The notes beneath the pieces were generated by a model. The model was not told where the DNA came from, searched no databases, and saw only the letters and a list, made by a program, of their open reading frames with translations. Positions 23,201 to 34,053 of a stretch of DNA of 64,000 bases are shown here, piece by piece (position 1 is the first letter of the stretch; each line of letters starts with the position of its first letter). The stretch comes from Antedon mediterranea (lineage: Eukaryota > Echinodermata > Crinoidea > Comatulida > Antedonidae). The stretch lies in contig NC_092674.1 of NCBI RefSeq assembly GCF_964355755.1, positions 6,019,001 to 6,083,000 on the forward strand, in the 5' to 3' direction. The translations under genes and the position numbers were made by a program.

Positions 23201-26200
23201 TGTCCTATCTTTTCAACAAAAATTTGTGCATTTTAAGCCAATTTTAATTCCCATTAAGCCTTGTCTACGCGATCAAACTTTATTATTTGACAAAAAAAAA
23301 TGTGATGTGCCCATATATGGACATGGTGATGTCATATCACTACCATATTTAAGCATATCACCTACCATATTTGGGCACATCACACTTTTTTGTTAAACTA
23401 GTTTAATAGTGTAGACAGAGATATTTTATTTAGACTGTTTGGCTAATACCACCAAATTTCTAACAAGATGGTGCCTTTCCATTGAATCAAAATGGCTAGA
23501 TATACGTGGCTAGTATTATATTCCAAAGCTTCTCAATTTACTCAAAATCTGAACTTGCCTTAAACAATGTGTTATCGACGTGTTCTGCTCGACATCAACG
23601 GATAAGTCAAGAAAATCCTCATCCTTGCTGCTCACGCCCTCGCAGGTTAGACATCTCGTCTCATTCGTTAACGTTCCCTGAAATATTTCGTGGATCCACG
23701 TTGGGTCCGTCTTTGACGGGTGGTGGTTGATCAACATGCCGTTGGTTTGCGGACCGTTGGCTTTGTTTTTTCCTCCTTGTTTTTCTTGCTTCTCAGCTAA
23801 AAGGTTAAAGGGCAAGATATTATGAAAGGTTAAAGGGCAAAGATATTATGAAAGGTTAAAGGGCAAAAATATTATGAAAGGTTAAAGGGCAAAGATATAA
23901 TAAAAGGTTAAAGGGCAAAGATATAATAAAAGGTTAAAGGGCAAAAATATTATGAAAGGTTGTAGGGCAAAGATATTATGAAAGGTTAAAGGGCAAAGAT
24001 ATTATGAAAGGTGAAAGGGCAAAGATATTATGAAAGGTGAAAGGGCAAAGATATTATGAAAGGTTAAAAAGCAAAGATATTATGAAAGGTTAAAGGGCAA
24101 AGATATTATCTATATAAATGTTATTTTAATATCTTAATGATTATTACATTGAATACAAAATGTTCTGTTCATTCCCTCATTAGTACTTTGCAATAACAAA
24201 TTAGGTAATGACACACAACCTTAATATCAAGTTTCATACTACAGTACACAATACTATTGTACATAGGCCTACAGTAGTATTGTACAGTATATCAAGTTAC
24301 AAACTACAGTGTACTACTACTACACATAGTAATAATATTGTATGTAAATTATTTTGAAGTTAAAAAGTGGTGTAACGACTATAAGCTCTCACTGGCTAAA
24401 CCCAGGGCGGCCCCAGAGTTTATGGGACCCAAGAGGTTATGGGGCCCCAGAGGTTATGGGGCCCCTGAGGTTATGGGGCCCCTGAGGTTATTGGGCCGCT
24501 GAGGTTATGGGGCCGCTGAGGTTATGGAGCCCTGAGGTTATGGGGCCCCTGAGGTTATGGGGCCCCTGAGGTTATGGGGCACCAGAGGTTATGGGGCACC
24601 AGAGGTTATGGAGCCCCAGAGGTTATGGGGCCCCTGAGCAGTGCACAGAGATAAAAAACAGGCATTAAAATATGCCAAAAAAGTCTAAAAAAAGCCAGAG
24701 GCCTCCTCTTCAAAAACAACAACCTGCCTCAATGCACCCCTTTTGTATTCAAGACACATTACAATTCAAAAAGCACTATAAAATAACTACTGTACACTAT
24801 AATTTATGCGTTATCTCGACCTTCATCAACAAGGCCTGGGTTCGGTCCACATTTGCACTAGGTCAATGCAATTTAAATCACAAATTTCTCTCAAGCTGTG
24901 AACATAATTAACTAACTAAAATAATCAAATATTTTTACATTGATAATATTGCAATAGCTTCAACATTAACGGAATGTTTGGTAGCTAAGAATGAATTCCC
25001 TCGTTAACTCGCTCTAATGACATCACTAAATTACAATTAGGAAGATAGTATAACAAGATTTCACCGTCTATTGAAATCGAATACCGTACCTAAAGTCAAA
25101 TTGAGGCATTTACAGTAAATATTTAGTTTTCACTTTCACATGTGAAATACAATGCACGGTAAGCCTATTGTTATGCGACCTGTGTTATGAATGTTAATGA
25201 ATACAATAACAAAACCCACTGCTAGCGATTTGCAAACAAAACACTTCAGTTAATGTAATAATAATTAAATAACTTTAATAACAGTTAACATTCAAGAATT
25301 CAAGAGAATTCCAGAAGATGTTTATGTCAGTAAACTGGTGTAGAAATGGAATTATATAAATTACATTTAGTACCACTGTATTGAGTTTTTTTAGTTTTTT
25401 TTATTTAAAAAAATCCTCCTGATAGGTCCAAATTTTGCTTGCAATTTACCATATATGATTCAAGTATAATCCCATGCTTAAGTATACAGTAATCCCACCC
25501 CTAATTTAGGCTAAATATGGACATATGTCTACTGAAACTAGGGACTAATAGTTGTACCTCTACCTGTCTATCGCGGCATAATACATTTGAACATATTGGC
25601 ATGGAAGTAAATTGGAATCCTCAATAATAAGCTATACATAACTTGAAATATTAGCTATACATACAGTACCTAGTAATAATATATACCTTGTAATAAGCTA
25701 TACAGGGAGCTATACATACCTTGTAATAATACATACCTTGTAATAAGTCAGCTATCGTGTTTAACAGGTAGATTAAAAATTCATGTGCATCTTGCTGCAT
25801 ATAATTATCAAATAGTTCTGAAAATAATTTTTAAAAATCATATCAAACAAAAGTCACTGTATTATAGCACTATATAAGGAGGTAGTAACATCTGAATGAA
25901 AGGTATTTATAACAACTTGGGGCACTGGATTTATTATATAGTCATCATCATTCATCTTTTATTTCGGAAAAAAAAAATTCTCCATAGCTCAATAACAAAT
26001 TAGTGTACATTATTATAAATATAACAAAAATATATATATATAGGTATATACAAAAAAACCTACGCCACATATGAAGCAGAAAGTTCCAAGTTCGAATCTT
26101 GGTTGGGGAGGCTTTTTCTCACAGATTTCCTCATTTTATTCATTCAAATTAATTAATTACATTCAGTATATCACTGCGTGATTTAGAATTTATTCTGTGC

Positions 26201-29200
26201 CTGTTTATTTATATGTTATCAATTACATTTTTATTACTTGGCAAAATGCTTATAAAGCCTTTGCCAAGTAACTGTAAATTTCTTGCTTTGTGTGTCTGTT
26301 TGTTCAGGCGATAACAATCACAATTTTCAATTTGTTATCCTGAATTTCTTTTTGTTTTTATAATATAATAACAAATAATAACACAAATAATAAACAAATA
26401 ACTATAATATCAACAGACAATATTTTGATGGCATCACTAAAGCTTATTAAAATCTGTTATCTTTTGTCTTCAATTATTATTATTAACATTTTTTTTTTGG
26501 TCGAAATATTTACTGTAGTATTTACTTTCTGAATTTGGCATTTAATTGATTTTTCATATCACCACCTTTTATTTTTTATTTCTTTTATATTTTTCCAAGT
26601 ATGACATCCATTTGATTCAGTGAGGTTGTACATTTTCTTTCATCCTACTTGTGAAAACAAATTACCAAGTAGAAAGCAAGACTTATTCTATTGTTCAAAT
26701 GGTTTATCTATTCGTTAAAACCAATTATGACCATATGGACGCAACACATCCAATAATCAATAGTAATGAAATATTGACTCGATCAGTATCAAACGAATGA
26801 ATGAATAGAATTAACGCACAATTTAACAGGTACTGTAGCCAATATTTAATTGTTTGCGATACACAAGGATGTAATTGTGCCGAGTGGAGGCAAGGCCAAG
26901 GCTACAAGAAATGCTGAGATGAGCAAAAGTTTATATTTTCGAGGGCTTATGCTCTGTCTACACTATCAAACTAGTGTGATGTGCCTAAATATGGTAGTGA
27001 TATGCACAAATATGGTAGTAAAATGATCATCGTGTCCATATATGGGTACATCACACTTTTTTCGTTACATATAAGTGTAATAGTGTAGACAAAGCTTTAA
27101 AATATGGACTTTGACTGATTATCTTTTAATTGCTTACTGTATGTAAAAAAAGTATTTATGCAATATGTAATATAATTAACAATCTTCAGGTTTGAATACA
27201 TAAGCTCTGTCTACGCTATAAAACTAGTGTGATGTGCCCAAATATGGAAGTTTTATGCAAAAATATGGTAGTGATATGACAACATCATCATTAATAGTCT
27301 AGACAAGGCTTAACACACAGACATTACAAACAAAAAGTGGTATTGGAAAATACTGTATTGACATTTGCCTTTATGAGATGAATACATAAATATTCATTAC
27401 ACCTTTGTCAGTCAATGGTACATTCCATGAAACCTGCCCCCAAGTAGGAGCATCCAAACACAACATTCATCATTTCTTTTCTCAAGATAGAAAAACATAG
27501 GCCAATGTCCGTTTATCCAGGTAAGCTAGGCACCAAATAGACACCAATGTACTTAACACTTAGGGTACTTGAAATACCACCAATAGGTCTTTCATGATAC
27601 TAAGTATTTAGGGAAGCATGGACTTCCTCCATGGGAAGGAAAAGTAAACTCAGGTGTGAACAAAATTTCGAACGGATAAAAACCACATTCACTCCCGAAT
27701 CCCACATTCCCAATGAGACAATTTGAAAATGTTGTCTCGTAATCATTCTTACCGTTTTCTTTCCTTAATTTGGCAACAAATTTCTTTGGAGCGATTACCC
27801 CGACTTTCTTCTTACTGGTTGTTATACTGTTGTAAAGGTCAGACAAACAAGAAAGTAGTGTTTCCTTCTTTTTAGGCTGTGCTTTGTAACCAAGAACACG
27901 TTCTCTAAACGGCTTACAGAAGTACAATGCTTGTAACACAGAGTTACAGTAGCAGGTATTTCCAAACTGTTGACAAATAAAACATTTACAAGTTAGATAT
28001 TTAGTTAATTAAATTCCTTTTCTTTCATTTTCAACCCAATTGTACAAACTGGAAGTCCAGTGTACACATTTGGCTTGTATCCAGAACCAGAACTGTACAT
28101 TTTTCGTAAGAGTAGGTGGTTACTCCAATGTACTAATCCATTCTGCCCCTCCGTCGTTGTGGACAGACGAACGGGCGCCGTTTGGTGGCAGCACTCAACA
28201 TGAAGGGACCCTTAGGGGAGAGGAAAGTTGTAGTATGTGTCGTCCACACCTGTGCACAATTCAGCACAGTAGGCTGCAAGTCACAGGTTATTCCCCCATT
28301 TACACGTCTCATGGTTTCCAACAAATTAATTGCATTGTTAGTTATAATACTAATAATAAACGATGGGAGCTGGAATGGACCAGAATACTGATGTGACCTC
28401 GCTACTCTTACTAAAAGATGTACTGGGGACTGTACACTGGATTTCCATATTTAAGTCCGTATTCGAGAAGAATGTTTCCGTCAGACCTTACTATGGCCAA
28501 GGAGTGTTTGAACCAGTGCCATATAATGGTGGCTGTGGTTTGCGGTACCACTGAAGGAACCGATAAGCCAATTGAGTCGACTTACTGTGTGGGATTTATC
28601 TGCATATCTGTACGGAAATTACGACCGCATTCCAATTGAATGGGCTGCTTTCAACAAGACACAATATAAAATATTATATCAGCATCATTAATAAAATCAT
28701 TATTGGTTGTTATTATATTAATTAGATTTCTATGAAATATTTAATTTAATACTTACATTGACTAGACCGAAATAATGCTCATTGGGCGGAAATTGATCAG
28801 AGCCAATTTCCTTTTCCAAGGCCGATGCATTGGCGCCCTACAAAATTAAAATACGACATCTCAATTTAATATTTAAAATGCATTAATATTAACGTTAATT
28901 AGCATTTTACCATTCATAATTATCAAGAATATAATATTTGTATTAGTACAAGTACGGTAATGAAAAACCACTAATAATACCAATATTAATGTATTCATGT
29001 GACGTATTAGAATAAATAGCAATAATAATAAAATAATAATAATATAGCATTGTTCTGTTGTATTATTACTATTATTGAATTACATCAATATAATGTTGCA
29101 TGAATGCACAAATCATTAGAATAAATAGGCCTACATTTAGGCAAATACTGGTTGGTCGTTCTCCTAAATTATGTCACAGTATAACCCTACAGTATACCCT

Positions 29201-32200
29201 TCCGGACCCAACAAAGTGTCCCCTTAATAGGAATGCTTAGGGTTTGGTTGTAGCATTTACACCTATATTTCTTCTTGTTTCACAGAAAAGTATCCTAATA
29301 AGGAGAGATTCTACTGTATATAGTATGTACAAAAATATGAAAAATAAAATAAGTTGTTTTAAATAAAAACTGTGATGGAATTAATCTGATGCTTATATAC
29401 AAAATGTTCTACATTGTAATATACTGTAAGTCAAAAGAGTTGGAAGGCCATAGCAATAATCACATTATAAAACAATTATGAAACATGATAAATGGAACAA
29501 AACTTGTTACAGCTAAATAAAGATAAATGAAGACGACAAGATGTGAATTTGCATAGAATATTTCATAAGAGCAAGACGGTTTTAATGATATTTTATCCCC
29601 TGAAGTGAAACATTGATCATTTCTCATTTGATGGAACATGTGTGCAAAGCTGTGAATTAGAGAAAAAAATCAATATTCCTCCACTCGCAAACAAATTAAA
29701 AGGATTTAAGATGACATGGTTATCTGTACAAGGTTTATGTAACAGTATAACAGTTCTTTAAAAAAAATAAATTCAAGTACAAAAATATCCAAAGTGAAAT
29801 TTGTCCTTAACACTATCTTATTTCCTCTTATTCATAATATAAAAAAATGAGATGCCGTTACTAGTAAATAAAATATTTATATGCTAAATTTATAAAACAT
29901 TTACGCAATCAAAATCCAATATGGAATAGGTGCTGCTGTATCTGTAATGGTACAAATGCTATACAATTATTCTGCGGCCAAAACCAGAGCGCCCTACTAT
30001 TTTTATTTAGCCTTCGACAGTTGATTCAAGATGGAAGTGATGGATTAATTTAACTAAACTGAGTAGGTGTGTTATACACTAATACAGTAAAAAAAAGTCA
30101 TTCAATGTCCACACTATCATAAGTAGTTTGATAAAAAAATAGTAATGTGCCCAAATATAGTAGTGATATGACATAATCATGTCCATATATGGGCACATGA
30201 TCACATTTTTTTTGCCATATAAAGTTTGACACATTCTCCACATTGAACATTGTTTGACTCTGTACATTAATTGCACAAAAAATATACTGTAAATATGAAA
30301 TGTGACTTTGCAAATATACTATTGAATTCTACTAATAATAGACTTGTATCTATAAATACCTGTTACCTTTGTAACCTGTTAAATCTGACTGTACAGAGGT
30401 GCCAATGCTTAATATGATTATTACAATAGACATACAATACTGATTTTGACAATAAATATTGTTTATGTGTAAATGCAAAAGGTAATACAACTTGAATCAA
30501 GCGTGAAATCTCACTAGACGAAAGGTGAGAATTGGGTGTACATCAGATTCTATTCATGTCCAAATTTTGTTTTATTTATAGTGCCGTACATCCAACTTAC
30601 GGTAAATTGCCAATTACAGGATGAGATTTTAAGGGGATGATAACTAAATTCCTTTTAAGAGCACTTGCAGGTCGACGATGTAGTGGGAAATGTTATGGTA
30701 GTACTACAGTAAAGTCAGGATTTAAACCGTTAACCACCAACTTCTAAAGAATGCCTATAAACATTAGAAATGCTTCTGAAATAATGCTTAAACAGAACTA
30801 CTACAGTATGTACAAAATAATATAATTACTAATGTGGGTGGTTTGTTGAGTTTGTTTCTCTCAAGAAATTAAAGACAGACAGTGCTGCCGCCAGATTTTT
30901 AGGGCAATTTTATCACGGCTGCGCATGTATGCACTACAGGTAGTGCCGTTCCACTAAACCACAAGTCTTTTTAAAAGGGTTTGCATATAGGACAAACTTA
31001 GTTATTCTGACCGTTTTAACATGTTGAATTTTCTTACAAGTTATTAAAATCAACTCATGCATCCTACAGAATTTTTTTCCATCAAACAGAACATTACATT
31101 ATATACAGTTTTATCATACTACATCTACAAATATACAGAGTAGACCTGAATCAGATGCTGTTGCAACATGTATCTTTTATAATAACTGTCAAATACATAT
31201 TCTGTATGACATTATTGCATAGGCTGCAAAATATCATTTGGAATAGAACATCCGCTTCAATTTCCTTAATCAATTTTGAGTAGATGAGGAGAAGTGGGTT
31301 TAAGTTGATACTAAACAGTCATGATAATGTAGAGGATCCTCAAAGGGTTCACAACGCTATGGAATAGTCATTGTTGTAAGCCTTTGTACAGTATGTCATC
31401 CAGGTTTCTTTTAAATGTTTTACCCTTTACAAAAAGTGTTCCTCTCGATAAACAGGATAATTTGTTGTACAGTAAAACATGATATTTATAATAAGAATTT
31501 CCCAATGGATAATAAAGCTATTTTGAATTTAATTGATAGTCATTATAATAAAGTGATTTTTAAATTCAAAAGCTCTGTCTACACTATCAAACTAGTTTGA
31601 CAGTGTGATGTACTCATGAGTCATATATGGTGGTGATATGCCCAAATATAGTAGTGATATCATATCATCATGTCCATATATGGGCACATCACATTTTGTT
31701 GTCACATAAACTTTGAGAGTGTAGACAGAGCTTTACAAAATAGGCTATAAACATTGATGAATAACTAAGTTTGAAATAATGATTTAGCATTTTATTTGTC
31801 AAGAAATTGAAATTGTGAATAAATTAAGGCTTACAAAATGTACAGTACATTATCAAAATGTATTGGTAAAAAATACCTACAATAATGGGTGTTGTATTTT
31901 TAAATGCTGAATCATCAATGAGTAGTATACCATAAAGCTATGGGATTCATAGGAAGTGTCTCTGACAAGGTTAAGGATACGGCTTAAACAGTGTACAGTA
32001 TTATCAAATACTGTAGCGATCGGGACATTCCTTATGTTTATATTCAACTAGAGGATTGGCCTAGTAAATTAGCTTTTTACTGGCCCAAATAAATTAAATT
32101 TTACTGGCCAACAAAAAACATTCCCTGTTTTAAAGATTTTTGAGCGTCAAAATTAGATTTCTCATATTTTCTGTTACAATAAAATTGACAGGCCAAAGTG

Positions 32201-33124
32201 GTCCAGTTACTGTACTCATCAGAGATATTAAATATCTCTATGCTGTACTGTAGTGTAAGTAAGAGTATACAGGTTGTGGCCTACACATATGGCATTGGCT
32301 CAGTAGACTTGTACAGTACTTAAATAAAACGCTAAAAATAAAACTATTTAAAACTATGTGCAAACCTTATTACATTAGGATTTCTTTTTCTCTCAATATT
32401 TTAGCTAATTTTTCGTGGTGTGTTTTGCAGGTATTTATTGTTTTAAAAATATTTAATTAATTTATTTTTTACGAAACGTTTTTAACCAGCCATCAATTTA
32501 CATCTTCTATTTGTATACAATACTTTGCTGCTTGCATATATGATATAGTAATAGTACACCTATATATTTGAAAATCAAAAATTGAAATTATATTATAATA
32601 TTTAACTTGTTGGTGGTATGAATATAAATCTACAGTAACATGGCACAATGTTATGGATAGCTATCGCTTAACATTGAAACATAATCTCTAAGCATTGCAC
32701 CTTATCCTACATTGTGTAAATAAAAATATAATAATTATTATAGTTATCAACCATTTAATATGGCCTAGCCTAGGCCTAGTATAATTATAAGGAACATCAT
32801 TTTTTTAATAATTATAGTCCTAAAATAACTAAAAATAGGCCTACTCATCCAGACAAATTTTAAAAAAAAAATTTATTTTTACAATGTACATGAAATAAGC
32901 CATGCTATTCATTTTATTCTAATGATATGACAGCTAAACACGCAGACCCAGTCTAGCCCGAATGGTGCAGTGCAACAACACTGTCAGTTGTCAGAGACTA
33001 GAGAGTTACTGGCCAGAGAGAGTTTGTCAGTGTGGTACCCGCTAAGCGAAGGCGCTGATTACCAATGTTGACTTCCCAATGTTTTTACAGGTATCTGATC
33101 GCCTTAAAAATGTTAACTTACCAT
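17288..33124 (-). CDS. USP46: Ubiquitin carboxyl-terminal hydrolase 46/12, complete, 360 aa
   Basis: Deubiquitinase of the USP12/46 group, a partner of WDR48/UAF1 in vertebrates. Exons on the minus strand: 33122-33124 (ATG only, inferred), 28757-28837, 27753-27966, 25737-25817, 23559-23796, 22996-23079, 21553-21685, 21052-21116, 18453-18531, 17288-17392. Together 1083 nt, 361 codons with stop, and every phase agrees. The first large exon reads [16 protein letters not shown]. The Cys box [17 protein letters not shown] carries the catalytic Cys (about residue 33). [27 protein letters not shown], the zinc-finger cysteines of [32 protein letters not shown] and the His box [19 protein letters not shown] (His about 306) follow, ending [11 protein letters not shown]. 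The wording is closer to USP46 than USP12, but invertebrates usually have one gene for both. Intron 23558-23080 has a GC donor (AAG|GCAAGT), proved by the reading frame. The start exon is the only uncertain part. Confidence 0.94.
17499..17614. mobile_element. Family-1 MITE in last USP46 intron
   Basis: Ends AAAGCTCTGTCTACACTATC and GATAGTGTAGACAGAGCTTTT; short form. Confidence 0.85.
18585..18757. mobile_element. Family-1 MITE, right end decayed
   Basis: AAGCCCTACCTACACTATC at the left; the internal units CACTACCATATTTAAGCATG and CACTACCATATTTGGGAAC; right end lost after TCATACTAGTTTG. It starts 53 bp upstream (gene sense) of the USP46 exon at 18531. Confidence 0.75.
18786..18948. mobile_element. 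Family-3 MITE, TTA duplication
   Basis: Ends AGCATGGTTCCCCCTGA and CTAGTGGAAACTAAGCT; TTA at 18783-18785 and 18949-18951. Confidence 0.8.
19140..19832 (-). mobile_element. 5'-truncated LINE, end of reverse-transcriptase ORF
   Basis: On the minus strand 19535-19832 reads [20 protein letters not shown] then [20 protein letters not shown] and [20 protein letters not shown]. This is the C-terminal part of CR1/Jockey-type reverse transcriptases. The 3' UTR runs down to about 19140 and ends in TTTATTT (plus sense). In a USP46 intron. Confidence 0.8.
20003..20360. repeat. Family-1 MITE with internal 21-bp array (2 + 7 copies)
   Basis: Ends AAAGCTCTGTCTACACTATC and GATAGTGTAGACAGGGATTTA. Units ATGGTAGTGATATGGCCAAAT: two before and about seven after an 80-bp foreign piece at 20083-20162, whose AT-rich text resembles an inverted LINE tail. 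The unit is homologous to the array at 389-1648 but with GGTAG and GGCC wording. Confidence 0.85.
20877..20958. mobile_element. Family-1 MITE, right half
   Basis: CATATCACTACCATATTTGG to GATAGTGTAGACAGAGCTTTA; left half missing. Confidence 0.75.
21770..21975. mobile_element. Family-2 MITE, decayed
   Basis: GATAGGCCATTTTTTAGTTT, CACTTATAAAATGGTTGAAT and ACATGAAAAAT match other family-2 copies; ends unclear. Confidence 0.5.
22740..22915. mobile_element. Tigger/pogo-like MITE
   Basis: CAGTCAACTCTCCCAATACC at the left; the right end GGTATTGGGAGAGTTGACTA is its inverse. Flanked by TA, the Tc1/mariner type. In the GC-rich ends only; centre is AT-rich. Confidence 0.75.
23256..23424. mobile_element. 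Family-1 MITE in USP46 GC-AG intron
   Basis: AAGCCTTGTCTACGCGATC and AATAGTGTAGACAGAGATA; two internal units. It sits in the intron with the GC donor. Confidence 0.8.
23797..24112. repeat. 26-bp minisatellite, ~12 copies, touching a USP46 acceptor
   Basis: Unit GAAAGGTTAAAGGGCAAAGA plus TATTAT. The array begins at the acceptor AG of the USP46 exon 23559-23796. In gene sense each unit reads CTTTGCCCTTTAACCTTT, so it repeats the branch-point and pyrimidine tract. Confidence 0.9.
24415..24640. repeat. 17-bp GC-rich minisatellite, ~13 copies
   Basis: Unit GAGGTTATGGGGCCCCT with variants GGGCCGCT and GGGCACCA. In a USP46 intron; unusually GC-rich for this window. Confidence 0.9.
24660..25736. 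other. USP46 intron, no further feature
   Basis: AT-rich intron. The open frame near 24672-24911 has no recognisable product. Confidence 0.4.
26948..27099. mobile_element. Family-1 MITE
   Basis: TGCTCTGTCTACACTATCAA and TAATAGTGTAGACAAAGCTTT; two internal units. Confidence 0.8.
27202..27312. mobile_element. Family-1 MITE, internally shortened
   Basis: AAGCTCTGTCTACGCTATAA at the left; right end is only TAGTCTAGACAAGGCTTAA. It lies 102 bp after the previous copy. Confidence 0.75.
27405..27600. repeat. Rearranged copy of a ~220-bp dispersed repeat
   Basis: 27480-27600 (GGCCAATGTCCGTTTATCCA, GGTAAGCTAGGCACC) matches 50375-50440 and 56245-56290 in direct sense. 27405-27480 matches the first part of those copies in inverted sense (GGTACATTCCATGAAACCTG). 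Confidence 0.6.
28045..28137 (+). mobile_element. SINE fragment (body of the 12047 family)
   Basis: CCAGTGTACACATTTGGCTTG, TACATTTTTCGTAAGAGTAG and CCAATGTACTAATCCA align with the body of the SINE at 12047. The tRNA head is absent. Confidence 0.6.
28138..28660. other. Unassigned, relatively GC-rich block in USP46 intron
   Basis: Richer in GC than its surroundings and open over up to 118 codons on the plus strand, but no family was recognised. It lacks visible terminal repeats. It may be a decayed mobile element. Confidence 0.3.
30104..30230. mobile_element. Family-1 MITE, decayed
   Basis: ATGTCCACACTATCATAAGT and internal TGTCCATATATGGGCACATG; both termini worn. Confidence 0.6.
30583..30750 (-). 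mobile_element. SINE of the 12887 family, worn
   Basis: TACATCCAACTTACGGTAAA and GCCAATTACAGGATGAGAT match the tail of the 12887 copy. The head GGTGGTTAACGGTTTAAATC is degenerate. Confidence 0.55.
31569..31735. mobile_element. Family-1 MITE
   Basis: AAAGCTCTGTCTACACTATC and GAGAGTGTAGACAGAGCTTTA; two internal units. Confidence 0.85.
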
Positions 33125-33560
33125 TTTTATAGACTAGTGTTCATTGAAAAAATCAGTGCAGGTGCTTGGCAACAACTCATATGTTCTATTGGTGACTAAC
33201 TTTCAGTAATTACATATTTTCAGGTCTTCCTATACTCTGGAAACTGTCTGAAAAACAAGTTCGTACTTGGATATTTGTTGGTTGGGATTGTTGGGAGTAA
33301 TGTGAACTTTGACCTCTCATTTCTATAGTCTATATATTTTATAACGATATAATGTCTTGGTTTTGCATAAATATTGTGTGTTAAAGTAACCATTAAATAA
33401 TATTTTAAATGTGAATAAATTATATTCTATTTTATTATTTTCATTTTAACAGGTTTTAATTGAATTAATTATTTATTTTAAAAATAATTTATCACGTGCT
33501 GTGTCCGTTTCCTTCGGCCTTTTTTCCAGCACCACATTGCGAGCTTTTGGTACGGTTATT
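33125..33560. promoter_or_regulatory. RPL21: Shared promoter region of USP46 (minus) and RPL21 (plus)
   Basis: An E-box CACGTG is at 33493-33498. It is followed by TTTCCTTCGG and CTTTTTTCC (about 33509-33527), the polypyrimidine type of start seen in ribosomal-protein (TOP) genes. A possible donor GTACGG follows at about 33551. The RPL21 coding exon is spliced at about 34020, so a non-coding first exon is expected. The USP46 ATG-only exon faces the other way at 33124. Confidence 0.35.
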
Positions 33561-34053
33561 TTCTTGACATAATATGAATAATTACACATTAACTATCGTT
33601 TGTACACTTAATGTATTAAAGCCAAATGAAATTAAACTATTTCTTTGTTTAAGTTTGATAAAAATAGTTTATAACATATTTATATAATAGCCAAATTGAA
33701 AATATTGTGTCGTTACAACGGCGTTAGGCCGTCGGTCGGTTTAACTTTTAGCGACCGAGAAGCTTGTCACTGCACTCGCGGGTCTCGGCCACGGAGGGGA
33801 GGTTTCCAGGTCATGCTGTACTCTAGCTAAGCCGACCATACATGATGTTCAATCGTGTGTGATGTGCGCATGTGGTGTCAGGGGTAAATGTGTTCTTTTA
33901 TAGTGTTTTGAAGTTTAGATTTTGTTATTAAATATTAAAAAGTATATTTTCTAAAATATTTTATTTTAAACTTCCTCTGTTGTTTTTTCATTATCAGTTG
34001 TTATATTTTTATCTTCATAGATCAGTGAATCCACTGGCGCAAACTAAAGCAAG

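Larger units (their letters stand above)
28838..33121. other. USP46: Long first intron of USP46
   Basis: Between the inferred ATG-only exon and 28837. Holds family-1 MITEs at 30104 and 31569, a SINE tail at 30583 and a CCCTTAATAGG-type fragment near 29183-29320. No other exon seen. Confidence 0.5.

Noticed and set aside
26083-26115. T-arm-like CCAAGTTCGAATCTTGG
   Set aside because: No D arm, anticodon arm or A box upstream; at most a SINE relic.
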